From assembly GCF_038592905.1 (NCBI RefSeq), contig NZ_CP151943.1, positions 124,001-188,000 of the forward strand: a stretch of 64,000 nucleotides of DNA, given 5' to 3'. Within the stretch, counting starts at the first letter, position 1. Each line of letters begins with the position of its first letter. The translations under genes were made by a program, and so were the position numbers. Source of the DNA: Neobacillus sp. FSL H8-0543. GTDB taxonomy: Bacteria; Bacillota; Bacilli; Bacillales; Cytobacillaceae. The notes under the pieces were generated by a model. It saw nothing but the letters and a program-made list of their open reading frames with translations, did not search any database and was not told the DNA's origin. Positions 46,320-55,012 of this stretch are shown here, in pieces.

Positions 46320-46484
46320 TTATTGTATTTTATAAATCGAAAAAAACGGAAGGACGACGATCGTTAGTGTAAGGAAAAAAACAGATAATGCACCGCCCTT
46401 TTGCTTCTCCTTCCATAATGTAACGGCGAAGCCAAAAGTATAAACAGCAATGGCAAACAAAGAAACAAAGATTAAAATTGTCAA
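46320..46484 (-). CDS. Small two-pass membrane protein at the end of the ger operon (GerD-subunit-like)
   Basis: 54 aa. Two hydrophobic segments, TILIFVSLFAIAVYTFGFAV and LSVFFLTLTIVVLPFFSIY, joined by a short basic loop KEKQKGG. It starts one base after the stop of gerC, at TTG 46484; the SD GGGGAG lies inside the end of gerC, showing translational coupling. Short two-TM proteins at the 3' end of ger operons are known as D subunits (GerKD-like) and modulate germinant-receptor function. The assignment rests on size, topology and position. Confidence 0.65.
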   Translation of the reverse strand: MTILIFVSLFAIAVYTFGFAVTLWKEKQKGGALSVFFLTLTIVVLPFFSIYKIQ

Positions 46485-46485
46485 C

Positions 46486-47739
46486 CTACTCCCCTACCTT
46501 TTTAGGTTTTTTTGTTTCTTTTCCATAATCAATAATTTCAATATCCGCTTTCACCTTAATGTCAGCATCAAGATACGATTTTGCCCAATTAAATTTTTCA
46601 AATTCCTGAATCGTCCCAAAGTATTTTCTGGCGTATAAATCTAACGGGTAGGGTACACCTTTTAATTCCGTCTGTGTTTTTTTAAACAAATCTTCATTCA
46701 CTAATTCGATATGTTTGGCTATGTGTCTTTTTAAAATATGTTGGTTTTTTTTCTCCTTAAAGCTAACCATAGATGGATTTGACATAATTTCCAATTTTAA
46801 TGGGATTGTTATAAAAATCTTTGGCTTCCCATTTTTCAAATCCATTTTTACTTTATTGTTTTTAGTTTTCATGACTCTTGCCGAAATCTCCTTTTCTTCT
46901 TCCTTATTAGAAAAAGGATCAGGTACATTCAACAATATATCTTTGATATTTGTTGTGTCATCAAGAATATTAACCGTGCGTGTTTCTTGACCATTTAGCT
47001 TATTTATCATCACCCCATCTTTGAAAACTGCTGACCCCATAAATTGGGTATCATCAAGCTCGCCGGTTGCATTCACTTGCCCTGCTATGTATTCATCTTC
47101 ACTTTTAATGGCAGGATTCTTTTCTCTTTCAGCTGAGGTGTACATCGCCAAAAAGAGATCTGACCCCCTTTCCACCGTTTGAAAAAAGCGGTAGATAGTA
47201 GAATCAGGGATCATCCCATTATCAATCCCATGATCGATTATGAATTGAAAGTATTTATGTGGTCTTGTTTCCAATTTTGGACGATTCTTTAAAAAATATT
47301 CGCTTGCCTTTTCTTTAGATACTGCCAGATAATTATTCAGTCGAATTTCTTTATCCTTTAATACATCGTAAAAGACCGTTATAAAATCCTTGTCTCCTGC
47401 AAACTCCTCAGAAATAACAAAAATCTTTAATAGTTCATAACTAATATTACGTGAGATGATCGAATTAGCAGTTGCTTTTGCTGTAATGAAATCATTAGCA
47501 TCAAACGTAATGATTTCTCGAGGCTTTTCTGTTGAGCCACCACCGCCTTGCATACTCCCTACTTCGGGATTAGCAATTAGCATGGTGACTTTAATTTTCC
47601 CCTCCTTTTCTGAATGATCAAGTCCTATTCCAATCACAAATGATTTATCTTCAAGTTCTTCACGATCCCAACAGCCTGATAATATGCAGACAATGGCAAA
47701 TAGCAACATTACTTTACATACTGTTTCGATTTTTTCCAT
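46486..47739 (-). CDS. Ger(x)C-family germination lipoprotein
   Basis: 417-aa lipoprotein subunit of a spore germinant receptor. Signal peptide VCKVMLLFAIVCILSGC with lipobox LSGC near residue 23, then the family-typical CWDREELEDKSFVIGIGLD. Other signatures are RNISYELLKIFVISEEFA, ENRPK-type ENRPKLETRP region, and GTIQEFEKFNWAKSYLDADIKVKADIEI near the C-terminus. Acts on the outer face of the spore inner membrane. It overlaps gerB by 26 bp. Which germinant it senses cannot be told from sequence. Confidence 0.92.
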   Translation of the reverse strand: MEKIETVCKVMLLFAIVCILSGCWDREELEDKSFVIGIGLDHSEKEGKIKVTMLIANPEVGSMQGGGGSTEKPREIITFDANDFITAKATANSIISRNISYELLKIFVISEEFAGDKDFITVFYDVLKDKEIRLNNYLAVSKEKASEYFLKNRPKLETRPHKYFQFIIDHGIDNGMIPDSTIYRFFQTVERGSDLFLAMYTSAEREKNPAIKSEDEYIAGQVNATGELDDTQFMGSAVFKDGVMINKLNGQETRTVNILDDTTNIKDILLNVPDPFSNKEEEKEISARVMKTKNNKVKMDLKNGKPKIFITIPLKLEIMSNPSMVSFKEKKNQHILKRHIAKHIELVNEDLFKKTQTELKGVPYPLDLYARKYFGTIQEFEKFNWAKSYLDADIKVKADIEIIDYGKETKKPKKVGE

Positions 47740-48823
47740 GTTTAAAGTCTCCTTTTAACAGTGCAGCCAGCCATAAAATGATTGCAATAGCACTGAAAGC
47801 AGGACCCGCTATCATTGCTATTATCGGCTTGAATTCTAAACTAACATCAATTGCTGCTTCTGGAATCGATCCAATTAATAAATAGATTGTCGCGAGTGAT
47901 GGGATTAAAATTTCAAAATCTTTAATTTTAAAAATATGACCGAACATTAGTGCATTGAGATACAAAAATGCAGTGAAACGAATAAATGCTGACATGATCC
48001 ACATAACGAAAAAGATAATTTCTACATTCGGAAGATAACTACCGAGTGAAACATACCGAATCGCTGTGTGGAATGGAAAAGCTGTTCCTCCAAAGGTTAC
48101 ATCGAACATGCAGATAAAAATTAGAACGCAAACACTAATTTGTATGCTTACATAGACAAAAGCAATCCATGTGCCTTTTCGAAATTCTTTGTTTGAAGCA
48201 CAATAAGGGATTAACAAGGTAAACAGAAAAAATTCAGCAAAAAGAGTGAGTCTTTGTGTACCTACCTTCAAAACTTCAAGTTTTCCAGGACCCCAAATCG
48301 GAAAAATTGAATAAATATTGCTATCTTGAGTACTTAATATTAGCGCTAGATACAAAGATAGTACAAAATAAAAAATCATTAAATAGGAAACCGAACCAAT
48401 ATGCTGAATTCCTTTTTTAGCGCCATAGGCACAAACGACCATTAACAGGGCATAGATGATTATGTTTGGGGTTGTTGGAAAATAAAATGTCCGAATGATA
48501 TTTGTATATGTTCTTGAATCGAACGAGATGGCAAACGAGCTAATTACAAAGATAAGAAGACAAACAATAAAACCTATGTATCTTCCGAGTAACTTTTGAA
48601 TGACGGAAAATAGGTTCTTATTTTCATACAAGGACAAAGTCTTTAATAATAAAAAAAGCGGGATAAAAAATAATCCAGCTGACAGGATCGGGATCATCCA
48701 TGCTGCATTTTGTACCTGATTATACAGAGTGGCAGGTGTATCTTCAGATGCTTTGGCCCCAACCATCAATATAGCGATTGACACATATTCACGAATACCG
48801 AGTTTTGCAGGCTGCTGATTCAT
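47714..48823 (-). CDS. GerAB-family germinant-receptor permease
   Basis: 369 aa, about ten transmembrane helices; B subunit (APC superfamily) of the germinant receptor, which forms the ligand-binding pocket in GerAB. N-terminus KLGIREYVSIAILMVGAKASEDTP, then FVICLLIFVISSFAISF and GTAFPFHTAIRYVSLG. Starts 4 bp after gerA and overlaps gerC, so the operon is coupled. Confidence 0.92.
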   Translation of the reverse strand: MNQQPAKLGIREYVSIAILMVGAKASEDTPATLYNQVQNAAWMIPILSAGLFFIPLFLLLKTLSLYENKNLFSVIQKLLGRYIGFIVCLLIFVISSFAISFDSRTYTNIIRTFYFPTTPNIIIYALLMVVCAYGAKKGIQHIGSVSYLMIFYFVLSLYLALILSTQDSNIYSIFPIWGPGKLEVLKVGTQRLTLFAEFFLFTLLIPYCASNKEFRKGTWIAFVYVSIQISVCVLIFICMFDVTFGGTAFPFHTAIRYVSLGSYLPNVEIIFFVMWIMSAFIRFTAFLYLNALMFGHIFKIKDFEILIPSLATIYLLIGSIPEAAIDVSLEFKPIIAMIAGPAFSAIAIILWLAALLKGDFKHGKNRNSM

Positions 48824-48827
48824 TTTC

Positions 48828-50369
48828 TTATCCCTTTCTTTGTTTAACCATATCCTTTGGTTTTAAATACCCTGGGCGAAACCTTTCTTTCATTGGAACA
48901 TGACGGATTATTAAGTCCTTTGATGAGAAAAAATGTGGTGTCATCGGTGCAAAGTAAGAAGTGCCAAATGATTTTAATGAAACTAAATAAAAGAGAGCGG
49001 CAGTAAATAAAGCGATGACTGCATATACACCTAGAAATCCTGCTACAAGAATAAACAAAAAGCGACTGATCCGAATAGCGAAATTCATGCTAACATCACT
49101 GATAATAAATGAGCTTAAGCCTGTTAAGGCAATGACAATAATGACAATCGGACTAATGACATTAGCTTGAACAGCTGCTTGACCTAAAATTAGTGCTCCG
49201 ACAATCCCAATCGTTGGGCCAATTGGGGATGGCACGCGTAATCCCGCTTCTCGAATAAGTTCAAAGGCAATTTCCATCATTAAAACTTCAATTATGGATG
49301 GGAACGGGACACGTTCCCTCGTCCCAGCCATCGCCATTAACAAATCAGGCGGAATCATCCCTACATGAAAATTGGTAATCGCAATATAAAAAGAAGATGT
49401 CAAAACAGCTACAAACAAAGCAATAACACGCAGAATCCTAATGAAATTACCATACGGCGTACGTAGATAATGATCTTCTGGCGAATGGAACAATGCCCAA
49501 AAGGTAGCAGGCAGTATCAGGCTCCCCGGTGAATTTTCCATTAATAATACAATATGACCTTCTTCAATAAATGAAGCCGCTCTGTCCGGTCGCTCCGTAT
49601 ATAATATAGTTGGGAATAACGATCTTGGCCGTTCTTCTAGATATTGCTCTAATATACTTAAATCAATAATCCTGTCCACATCGAGCGAAGATAATTTATC
49701 TTTTATGGTTTGAAGTAGTTCATCATTCACTAAGTCTTTTTCATATGCAAGAAACACAGAGTCTTTCGACCGCTTTGTAATAAGCTGAGCCTCAAAGATT
49801 AGATTTTCATTTTTAATCTTTTTACGGATTAAGGAAATATTATCAATCACCTTTTCGTTAAAGGCTTCTTTTGCTCCTTTTACAATTACCTCATTATCTG
49901 ATTTTTCTATTCCCCGACCACGAATTTTCGTCGTTTGAAAGGCATAACATTGAGAATCGCCTTCCACAAAGAGTATGGTGCCCCCAGAAGTAATAAATTC
50001 AGTAATCTCCCCAATATTCGTGACCGTCGTTTCTATTGGATATGAAACGATATCAGGAATTTTTTCAGATGGCTGCTCAGCTTCAAGTAGTGGTTCCACG
50101 ATGCTTTCTTGAATATTGGTTATATCTACCATGGTACTAATGAAGAAGATAAATGCACGCTTATTAATTGAATGGATGGTAAACTCACGTACCTTAACAT
50201 CCATATTTTTCGGAACACTAAAAATGGACGTAAATGTCGCTAAATTTTTATCTAAATCATTGCTGATATCCTGCTCTTTTTGTTCTATATCCAGTGCATT
50301 GGACTGTTCGTTAAACTGAGGTTCTGGATTAAGTTTCTCTATAAGCGGTTTTAATAGCCTATTCTTCAT
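48828..50369 (-). CDS. GerAA-family spore germination protein
   Basis: 513 aa; A subunit of a germinant receptor. A large N-terminal hydrophilic domain (1-310) is followed by 4-5 transmembrane helices. Signatures are YTERPDRAASFIEEGHIVLLMENSP, PATFWALFHSPEDHY, IEVLMMEIAFELIREAGLRVPSPIGPTIGIVGALILGQAAVQA, and a C-terminal FRPGYLKPKDM tail. ATG 50369 chosen; GTG 50372 is directly in front. First gene of the A-B-C-D operon; no clear forespore (sigma-G) promoter could be read in the 200-bp gap upstream. Confidence 0.94.
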   Translation of the reverse strand: MKNRLLKPLIEKLNPEPQFNEQSNALDIEQKEQDISNDLDKNLATFTSIFSVPKNMDVKVREFTIHSINKRAFIFFISTMVDITNIQESIVEPLLEAEQPSEKIPDIVSYPIETTVTNIGEITEFITSGGTILFVEGDSQCYAFQTTKIRGRGIEKSDNEVIVKGAKEAFNEKVIDNISLIRKKIKNENLIFEAQLITKRSKDSVFLAYEKDLVNDELLQTIKDKLSSLDVDRIIDLSILEQYLEERPRSLFPTILYTERPDRAASFIEEGHIVLLMENSPGSLILPATFWALFHSPEDHYLRTPYGNFIRILRVIALFVAVLTSSFYIAITNFHVGMIPPDLLMAMAGTRERVPFPSIIEVLMMEIAFELIREAGLRVPSPIGPTIGIVGALILGQAAVQANVISPIVIIVIALTGLSSFIISDVSMNFAIRISRFLFILVAGFLGVYAVIALFTAALFYLVSLKSFGTSYFAPMTPHFFSSKDLIIRHVPMKERFRPGYLKPKDMVKQRKG

Positions 50370-50479
50370 CACGAACCACCCCCAGTTTTTATCTAGTTTT
50401 CCAATTTAAGGTGCTCTTATGTATAAAAAAACAAAAAAACGAGCCGCAATCATCACTGTCCATCTTTTAATTTTCAAAT

Positions 50480-50508
50480 ATAAAAAAATCCCTTCAAAGT
50501 GAAGGGAT
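50480..50508 (-). terminator. Terminator of the DUF2187 gene
   Basis: ATCCCTTCA-AAG-TGAAGGGAT stem; minus-strand tail TTTTTTTAT. Confidence 0.88.
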
Positions 50509-50574
50509 TCATTTCTAATCTTTTTATTGTTTCAAAATGTAAGAACTGATCATGAACATGACCAAAATATAGGT

Positions 50575-50757
50575 TCAATCCGATTGTTTAATTTTGTAGT
50601 TTTTATGATTAACTATGGTTGTAAGTGGTTCATCTTTCGTTTTTGAAAATCCGTATTGAACCATTACAGAGTTTTCCCTAATGCCCGTTACTTTTCCTTC
50701 ATGTTCTTCTCCTTCACGTTTAAAGGAAATAACATCGCCAATTTTCACAGTGGCCAT
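50575..50757 (-). CDS. DUF2187 protein (YkvS-like)
   Basis: 60 aa. Small KOW/SH3-like beta barrel: VKIGDVISFKREGEEHEGKVTGIRENSVMVQYGF, then NHKNYKI. Belongs to the DUF2187 family represented by YkvS in Bacillus; role unknown. ATG 50757 chosen: GAGGTGA is 5 nt upstream; the GTG at 50766 overlaps it. Confidence 0.8.
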   Translation of the reverse strand: MATVKIGDVISFKREGEEHEGKVTGIRENSVMVQYGFSKTKDEPLTTIVNHKNYKIKQSD

Positions 50758-50886
50758 TCCCATCACCTCGCCAATATAATGTCCAAAAATTTCTAATGTA
50801 ATACTCCCATTTGCATCAAAGTAATCTGCAGTTTTTTTTAGATTTGCAACTATTTTAAAAAAAGATTAGGGAATGCTCAATTAGTG

Positions 50887-50962
50887 TGGTATACTTTGTC
50901 TACCATTTTCTTTATGTGTTTGTGTGCCCGCCCTACTCAACTGCAGAGTAGGGTTTTTTTAT
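50887..50962 (+). ncRNA. Candidate small RNA with its own promoter and terminator
   Basis: An extended -10 (TGGTATACT, 50887-50895) is followed about 36 bp later by a perfect terminator CCCTACTC-AACTGCA-GAGTAGGG-TTTTTTT (50931-50960). A transcript starting near 50902 would be about 60 nt. It contains the C-rich single-stranded run GCCCGCCC. No ORF or SD lies between, and it is convergent to the cold-shock gene. No known RNA family recognised; -35 is poor. Confidence 0.5.
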
Positions 50963-50986
50963 GTAATTTTTTCTAAGATAACAAAA

Positions 50987-51012
50987 AAAGACTCTACAAG
51001 AGAGCCTTTTTA
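50987..51012 (-). terminator. Terminator of the cold-shock gene
   Basis: AAAGGCTCT/AGAGTCTTT stem (one G-U pair) with minus-strand tail TTTTTTG. Confidence 0.75.
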
Positions 51013-51026
51013 TATTTAAGTTCTTA

Positions 51027-51227
51027 TTATGCTTTGCGAACGTTAGTAGCTTGGGGTCCACGTTGACCTTGTTCTACTTCAAATGTTACTGCTTGACCTT
51101 CGTCTAAAGATTTGAAACCTTCGCTTTGGATAGCTGAGAAGTGTACGAATACGTCGTCTCCTGCTTCGCGTTCGATAAATCCGAATCCTTTTTCTGCGTT
51201 AAACCATTTCACTTTACCTTGTTCCAT
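51027..51227 (-). CDS. Cold-shock protein (CspB/C/D type)
   Basis: 66-aa single-stranded nucleic-acid-binding OB-fold protein and RNA chaperone. RNP1 KGFGFIE (about 15-21) and RNP2 VFVHFSAI (about 27-34) carry the aromatic binding residues. ATG 51227 chosen: GAGGAGG lies 8 nt upstream; the longer frame from 51257 runs through the SD. A hairpin directly overlapping the upstream edge of the SD may control translation. Confidence 0.95.
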   Translation of the reverse strand: MEQGKVKWFNAEKGFGFIEREAGDDVFVHFSAIQSEGFKSLDEGQAVTFEVEQGQRGPQATNVRKA

Positions 51228-51242
51228 TGTTGTTTCCTCCTC

Positions 51243-51257
51243 GTGTGCTAAGCACAC
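51243..51257 (-). promoter_or_regulatory. Leader hairpin next to the csp ribosome binding site
   Basis: GTGTGC-TTA-GCACAC on the minus strand ends one base before GAGGAGG (51236-51242). A stable stem touching the SD is a plausible temperature-responsive element; not shown. Confidence 0.45.
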
Positions 51258-51491
51258 ATTGTGTTACTATCCTTGCATCTTTAAGACAGAAAGTTTTAAA
51301 ACTTAATACCTACCGAAAAACAAAAATAATTCTTCTTTACTATAACAGAGACTTCCCATTAATGCAAATCAATATTCAAAATTTATTTGCACCCCCTATC
51401 ACAAGATGTTCGCCTGAATTTGGCAACCCGTAACCAATACAAATCTGTTATAGTAGTCTAATAAGATGATTTTCGAAAGGAATTAATTAAA

Positions 51492-52319
51492 ATGAAATGT
51501 ATTTCAATTGATTTAGACGGCACTTTATTAAACTCACAGCATCAAATATCTGAGGAGAATCTAGAAGTCCTCAACAAACTACAAGAATTAGGTCATTGTG
51601 TCATTTTAAATACGGGTCGTGCCTATGCAGATGTCATAAAATTAAAAGCGCTCCAAAATATGGAGCTTCCGATATTTTGCATTAATGGTTCTATCCTATA
51701 CTCAGCGGCAAGAGAACGGTTATATGAGGCAACTTTAACAACTTCTGCTTATGAAGAAATATTTGCGATTTTACAAGGATTGGGTGTAGGAATTCTCGTA
51801 TATACAAATTATGGAGGTTTCCCTTCCACCTTGCCACCGCTACATGGAAAAACAAAAGAGGAGTTAAATTCCCTTTTTCAAGAATTCAATTATGACGAAA
51901 TTCTTGAAAAAGACAATCTGAAAATTTATAAACTAATTGCGTTGTTGCAAGAGAACCAATTAGACAAAATTGAAGTAGTGAAAACTGCTCTAACTGGAAG
52001 AACTGATATTTCAACCGCCACCTCTTTTCCAAACATTATGGAGATTACTTCAATTGAAGCGAATAAAGGAAAGGCTTTATTACGTTACCAGCAGATGATG
52101 GACCTATCTTTTGATGAAATTATTGCATTTGGAGATGGGGGCAATGATCTAGCTCAATTTGAAGTTGCCACTACTTCTGTTGCGATGGGAAATGCTCCTC
52201 TCGCCATTCAACAAAAAGCTGACATTATAACGAAAACTAATGACGAAGATGGGTTTGCTTATGCTGTTCGTCATCTATTAGATTTACTCAAGACAGATGA
52301 AAAAATCTCAATATCCTAG
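51492..52319 (+). CDS. HAD-IIB (Cof-type) phosphatase
   Basis: 275 aa. Motif I SIDLDGTLLN, motif II VILNTGRAYAD, motif III Lys in EANKGKALLRY and motif IV GDGGNDLAQF. A C2B cap lies between. Similar to but clearly distinct from the gene at 37.8 kb. Start ATG with AAAGGAAT. Likely sugar-phosphate or FMN phosphatase; substrate unresolved. Confidence 0.9.
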   Translation: MKCISIDLDGTLLNSQHQISEENLEVLNKLQELGHCVILNTGRAYADVIKLKALQNMELPIFCINGSILYSAARERLYEATLTTSAYEEIFAILQGLGVGILVYTNYGGFPSTLPPLHGKTKEELNSLFQEFNYDEILEKDNLKIYKLIALLQENQLDKIEVVKTALTGRTDISTATSFPNIMEITSIEANKGKALLRYQQMMDLSFDEIIAFGDGGNDLAQFEVATTSVAMGNAPLAIQQKADIITKTNDEDGFAYAVRHLLDLLKTDEKISIS

Positions 52320-52328
52320 TAAATAAAT

Positions 52329-52366
52329 AAACGAGACGCCAGAAAATGGTGAATCTCGTTTTTTTT
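52329..52366 (+). terminator. Terminator of the second HAD gene
   Basis: AACGAGA/TCTCGTT stem with nine following Ts. Confidence 0.82.
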
Positions 52367-52426
52367 TCCCCTAGAATCACTTTTTGTCGATCAATTTTTT
52401 TATAGTTAAAAGGGCTCGATGTCATT

Positions 52427-52957
52427 TTGAATAATGAAAGGCATAATCTTTTTACTAAAGGGGGGATTTTTATTAGCCAGTCATTTGCAAACAACACTTC
52501 ATCTAGAACCTCGGTGGTATTAGGGGTAGTCTTAGGAGTGATAGGGATTGGACTCATGGTCATTAATATCTTAATTGGGTTTATCTTCGTTATTATTGGG
52601 GCTATATTATTCTTCGTCATTCGTTACTTTGCCAACGATACTTCAGTTTCTTGTCATGAGGATGGATTTATTGTAACGGTTATCAATAAAAGAAAAGGAA
52701 CCTCTGTCCATGAATATTCCTGGCAGGACGTAACTGAAACGGTTTATTATGAAAAGGATTCTAGCGGTGAGAATAACACCACCACTTGTTATTTTCAGGC
52801 TAAAACCGAAATTGGTGTTGCATTTAATCTAGCTGAAATGAAGAATTTTGATGGATTAATTCAGCTTTTCAATAATAATACAAGCCACTTGCCATACTAT
52901 TGGGAAAAACCAAAAGGAATGTTTAAAACCAGTTATGTAAAACAAAATCGGATTTGA
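52427..52957 (+). CDS. Hypothetical membrane protein; start codon unclear
   Basis: Two hydrophobic helices (VVLGVVLGVIGIGLMVINIL and GFIFVIIGAILFFVIRYF) followed by a soluble C-terminal domain of mixed strands (FIVTVINKRKGTS, YFQAKTEIGVAFNL). The frame given begins at TTG 52427, which has a poorly placed SD. A far better SD, AAAGGGGGG, lies 6 nt before an in-frame ATT at 52472, so a non-canonical ATT start giving a 161-aa product is possible. Family not recognised. Confidence 0.6.
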   Translation: MNNERHNLFTKGGIFISQSFANNTSSRTSVVLGVVLGVIGIGLMVINILIGFIFVIIGAILFFVIRYFANDTSVSCHEDGFIVTVINKRKGTSVHEYSWQDVTETVYYEKDSSGENNTTTCYFQAKTEIGVAFNLAEMKNFDGLIQLFNNNTSHLPYYWEKPKGMFKTSYVKQNRI

Positions 52958-53004
52958 TCTTAAAAAAGGTGACTTAACACCGATGCCTGTCACCTTTTTA
53001 AGAT
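52956..53004. terminator. Bidirectional terminator with long stem
   Basis: GATCTTAAAAAAGGTGAC pairs with GTCACCTTTTTAAGATC, about 17 bp with one bulged A. The loop contains ATGCCTGTCACC, related to the repeat at 15150. Confidence 0.85.
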
Positions 53005-53008
53005 CGTT

Positions 53009-54118
53009 TTAAACTAGTTCAAGCTGAGTAAATATTTCTGAAAATGATTCTTCTTTTTTTATCTGCATTTCTTGCTGTTCGTTGATTCTTACTTTTCTGT
53101 TCTTTTCAAATTGTTTCAAATACTGTGCGCTAGTGTTATTTTCTAAAAGCGCTCTGGTTACGATTGGAGCTAACACGTGAGCGTCCAATAACCCACAATT
53201 AATTCCAATTGCTCCTGTCGGGGTCATTGTATGTGCGGCATCACCTATGATCACTAAGCCATCCTTAACCCATGTCTCACTGCACGAACTTACTACCTTT
53301 AGACAAACAAAATCCTTCCATGATTGGATATTTCGTAAGACAATATCTTCTAATTCCGGAAAACTGTTTACTAATGGTTCCAGAAATAATTGAAGATCTC
53401 CCTTTTTCAACGAAGGAAATGCCCCCTCTTCGATATTCCAGCCAATTTGGATGCGACCACCCGTTTGCGTGAACAATGCAAGCTGATGTCCATCAACAAA
53501 AACCATCCTTGTCGTTGGCTCCCATCCTTGTGGAGCAGGAATTTTTGCCCATAATACATCGTAACCATGCTTTCTTTGTTCCGTTAGGATATTCGCATGC
53601 TTCCTCACAGTAGAATATCGTCCGTCCGCTCCAACGATAATCTTACTTGTGATTTCTATTTCCTGGCCATCCTTTATCGCATGAACACCTGCATAAAATC
53701 CATTATCATCCTCGATCAACCCGGTTACAGTTGAATTGTATAGGATTTGGAAATGATTATATTGCTCTGACTCTTTAATAATTGCACTCAGTAAATTGGA
53801 CTGTGGAACATGAATGCCCACATGGTCCTCATCGTTAGCAGGTAAAATCGTTTTAACGATATCTTTCCCAGCAAAGTATTCAACCTTACTCATTCTGAGA
53901 AGACCTAGTTCTTCGATTTTATCAAACAATTCATGTTCTCTTAAGATTGCCTCTGTATCTCCGTTAATATGCTCGCCTCTAAACTCCCTACTTACTCCGG
54001 AAGTACGTTCTATTATAATGGTTGACACACCATTTTGGGCTAATAAGTAACCAAGTAAAGTCCCTGCTGGTCCTCCGCCAACAACACAAACATCTGCATG
54101 TAGATTCAAGTTACTCAC
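53009..54118 (-). CDS. FAD-dependent monooxygenase (PHBH/UbiH-like)
   Basis: 369-aa class A flavoprotein hydroxylase. N-terminal dinucleotide fold DVCVVGGGPAGTLLGYLLAQNG (GxGxxG), DG motif VGADGRYSTVRKHA, and the FAD-ribityl GD motif VIIGDAAHTMTPTGAIGIN. Resembles hydroxylases of aromatic substrates. Start ATG; only a weak SD (AGGTGAG). Monocistronic. Confidence 0.88.
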   Translation of the reverse strand: MSNLNLHADVCVVGGGPAGTLLGYLLAQNGVSTIIIERTSGVSREFRGEHINGDTEAILREHELFDKIEELGLLRMSKVEYFAGKDIVKTILPANDEDHVGIHVPQSNLLSAIIKESEQYNHFQILYNSTVTGLIEDDNGFYAGVHAIKDGQEIEITSKIIVGADGRYSTVRKHANILTEQRKHGYDVLWAKIPAPQGWEPTTRMVFVDGHQLALFTQTGGRIQIGWNIEEGAFPSLKKGDLQLFLEPLVNSFPELEDIVLRNIQSWKDFVCLKVVSSCSETWVKDGLVIIGDAAHTMTPTGAIGINCGLLDAHVLAPIVTRALLENNTSAQYLKQFEKNRKVRINEQQEMQIKKEESFSEIFTQLELV

Positions 54119-54523
54119 CTTCTGGTCTGATTTTATGTTCGTTCAAGCACTTTTTCTGACTTTTTTAAGTAACATTATAGCCAAGCAATAATTTATCAAT
54201 TGAAGTTTTGTAATAAGAAAATAAGTTAAGTATAGATTAACAAAACTGAGGTTATTGGTCAATTATCTGTGAGTAATTACAAATATATGTTCCTTATGGA
54301 TATTTTTACAATCAGCTACTATAGAAGTAGATGCTGTCGTTTATTCCACTGCACCAAGAAACCCTCCAAAGCTGCTGGAGGGTTTCTGCTCAATTGACAT
54401 TAATGAAAGATTTAAGTGGTTTGTACGATAAAGGCAATTTACTATAGAGGATTTTCAATGTAAGGAATTCATTCAGGGGCTGAAGTAACCATACTTGTTG
54501 AAGGCTGAGGTAAATTGAACTAT
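54119..54523. other. 405-bp gap with a strong hairpin, no gene
   Basis: Holds a 12-bp perfect inverted repeat AGAAACCCTCCA/TGGAGGGTTTCT (54357-54387) without a T-run on either side. A 36-codon ATG frame around 54281 has no SD. Nothing else is seen. Confidence 0.6.
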
Positions 54524-54799
54524 TTACAATACAATTTTTTCAAGGGATTTATTGATCGCATTCCTAAATGTCCAGATAATGTCAGTAAGGATACCATTCT
54601 CCACCTTTATTTCTTTAAGATCCCAATAAAGTTCATTTTTCCGGTGATAATAAAAACCTCCATCTTGTGACTTTATTATTGTAAGAGTCCCTTTAGGTTT
54701 ATTCGTTTCAATAAAAAGATAATACTTTTCTCCATTCCACTGGGCAAACGATTCGAAGTTTTTAAGAAATTCACGAACTTCATCTTTACTGTTTATCAA
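54524..54799 (-). CDS. Small hypothetical protein
   Basis: About 91 aa, no membrane segment. LINSKDEVREFLKNFESFAQWNG, YYLFIETNKPKGTLTI and YWDLKEIKVENGILTDIIWTF suggest a helix followed by an antiparallel sheet. Not recognised. TTG 54799 is chosen because AAGGAG lies 8 nt upstream; the GTG at 54808 overlaps it. Confidence 0.55.
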   Translation of the reverse strand: MINSKDEVREFLKNFESFAQWNGEKYYLFIETNKPKGTLTIIKSQDGGFYYHRKNELYWDLKEIKVENGILTDIIWTFRNAINKSLEKIVL

Positions 54800-54969
54800 A
54801 TTATTCACTCCTTAGTTGTGAGTGGCCAGGGGCTAAGTCATTACCTCCTTTTAAGATTAGAAATATGATTTTATTTATAGACGGATGAAGACCACTATCC
54901 TATTATCTTGGTAACAAGACAAACGGTGTTGGTTATAGGTGCTGAATACAGTATATTCGGAAAAAAAAC

Positions 54970-55002
54970 TGCCATGAATATAGACTGACTATATTCATGG
55001 CA
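54970..55002 (-). terminator. Terminator of the threonine aldolase gene
   Basis: 14-bp perfect stem TGCCATGAATATAG/CTATATTCATGGCA; minus-strand tail TTTTTTTT. Confidence 0.9.
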
Positions 55003-55012
55003 ATTTTTCCAT

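Noticed and set aside
46320..46484. 51-residue version of the small ger protein
   Set aside because: A first reading used eight Ts near 46340; the sequence has seven, which shifts the end and gives 54 residues.
54281..54391. 36-codon ATG frame in the 54.1-54.5 kb gap
   Set aside because: No SD and its end lies in a hairpin; looks non-coding.
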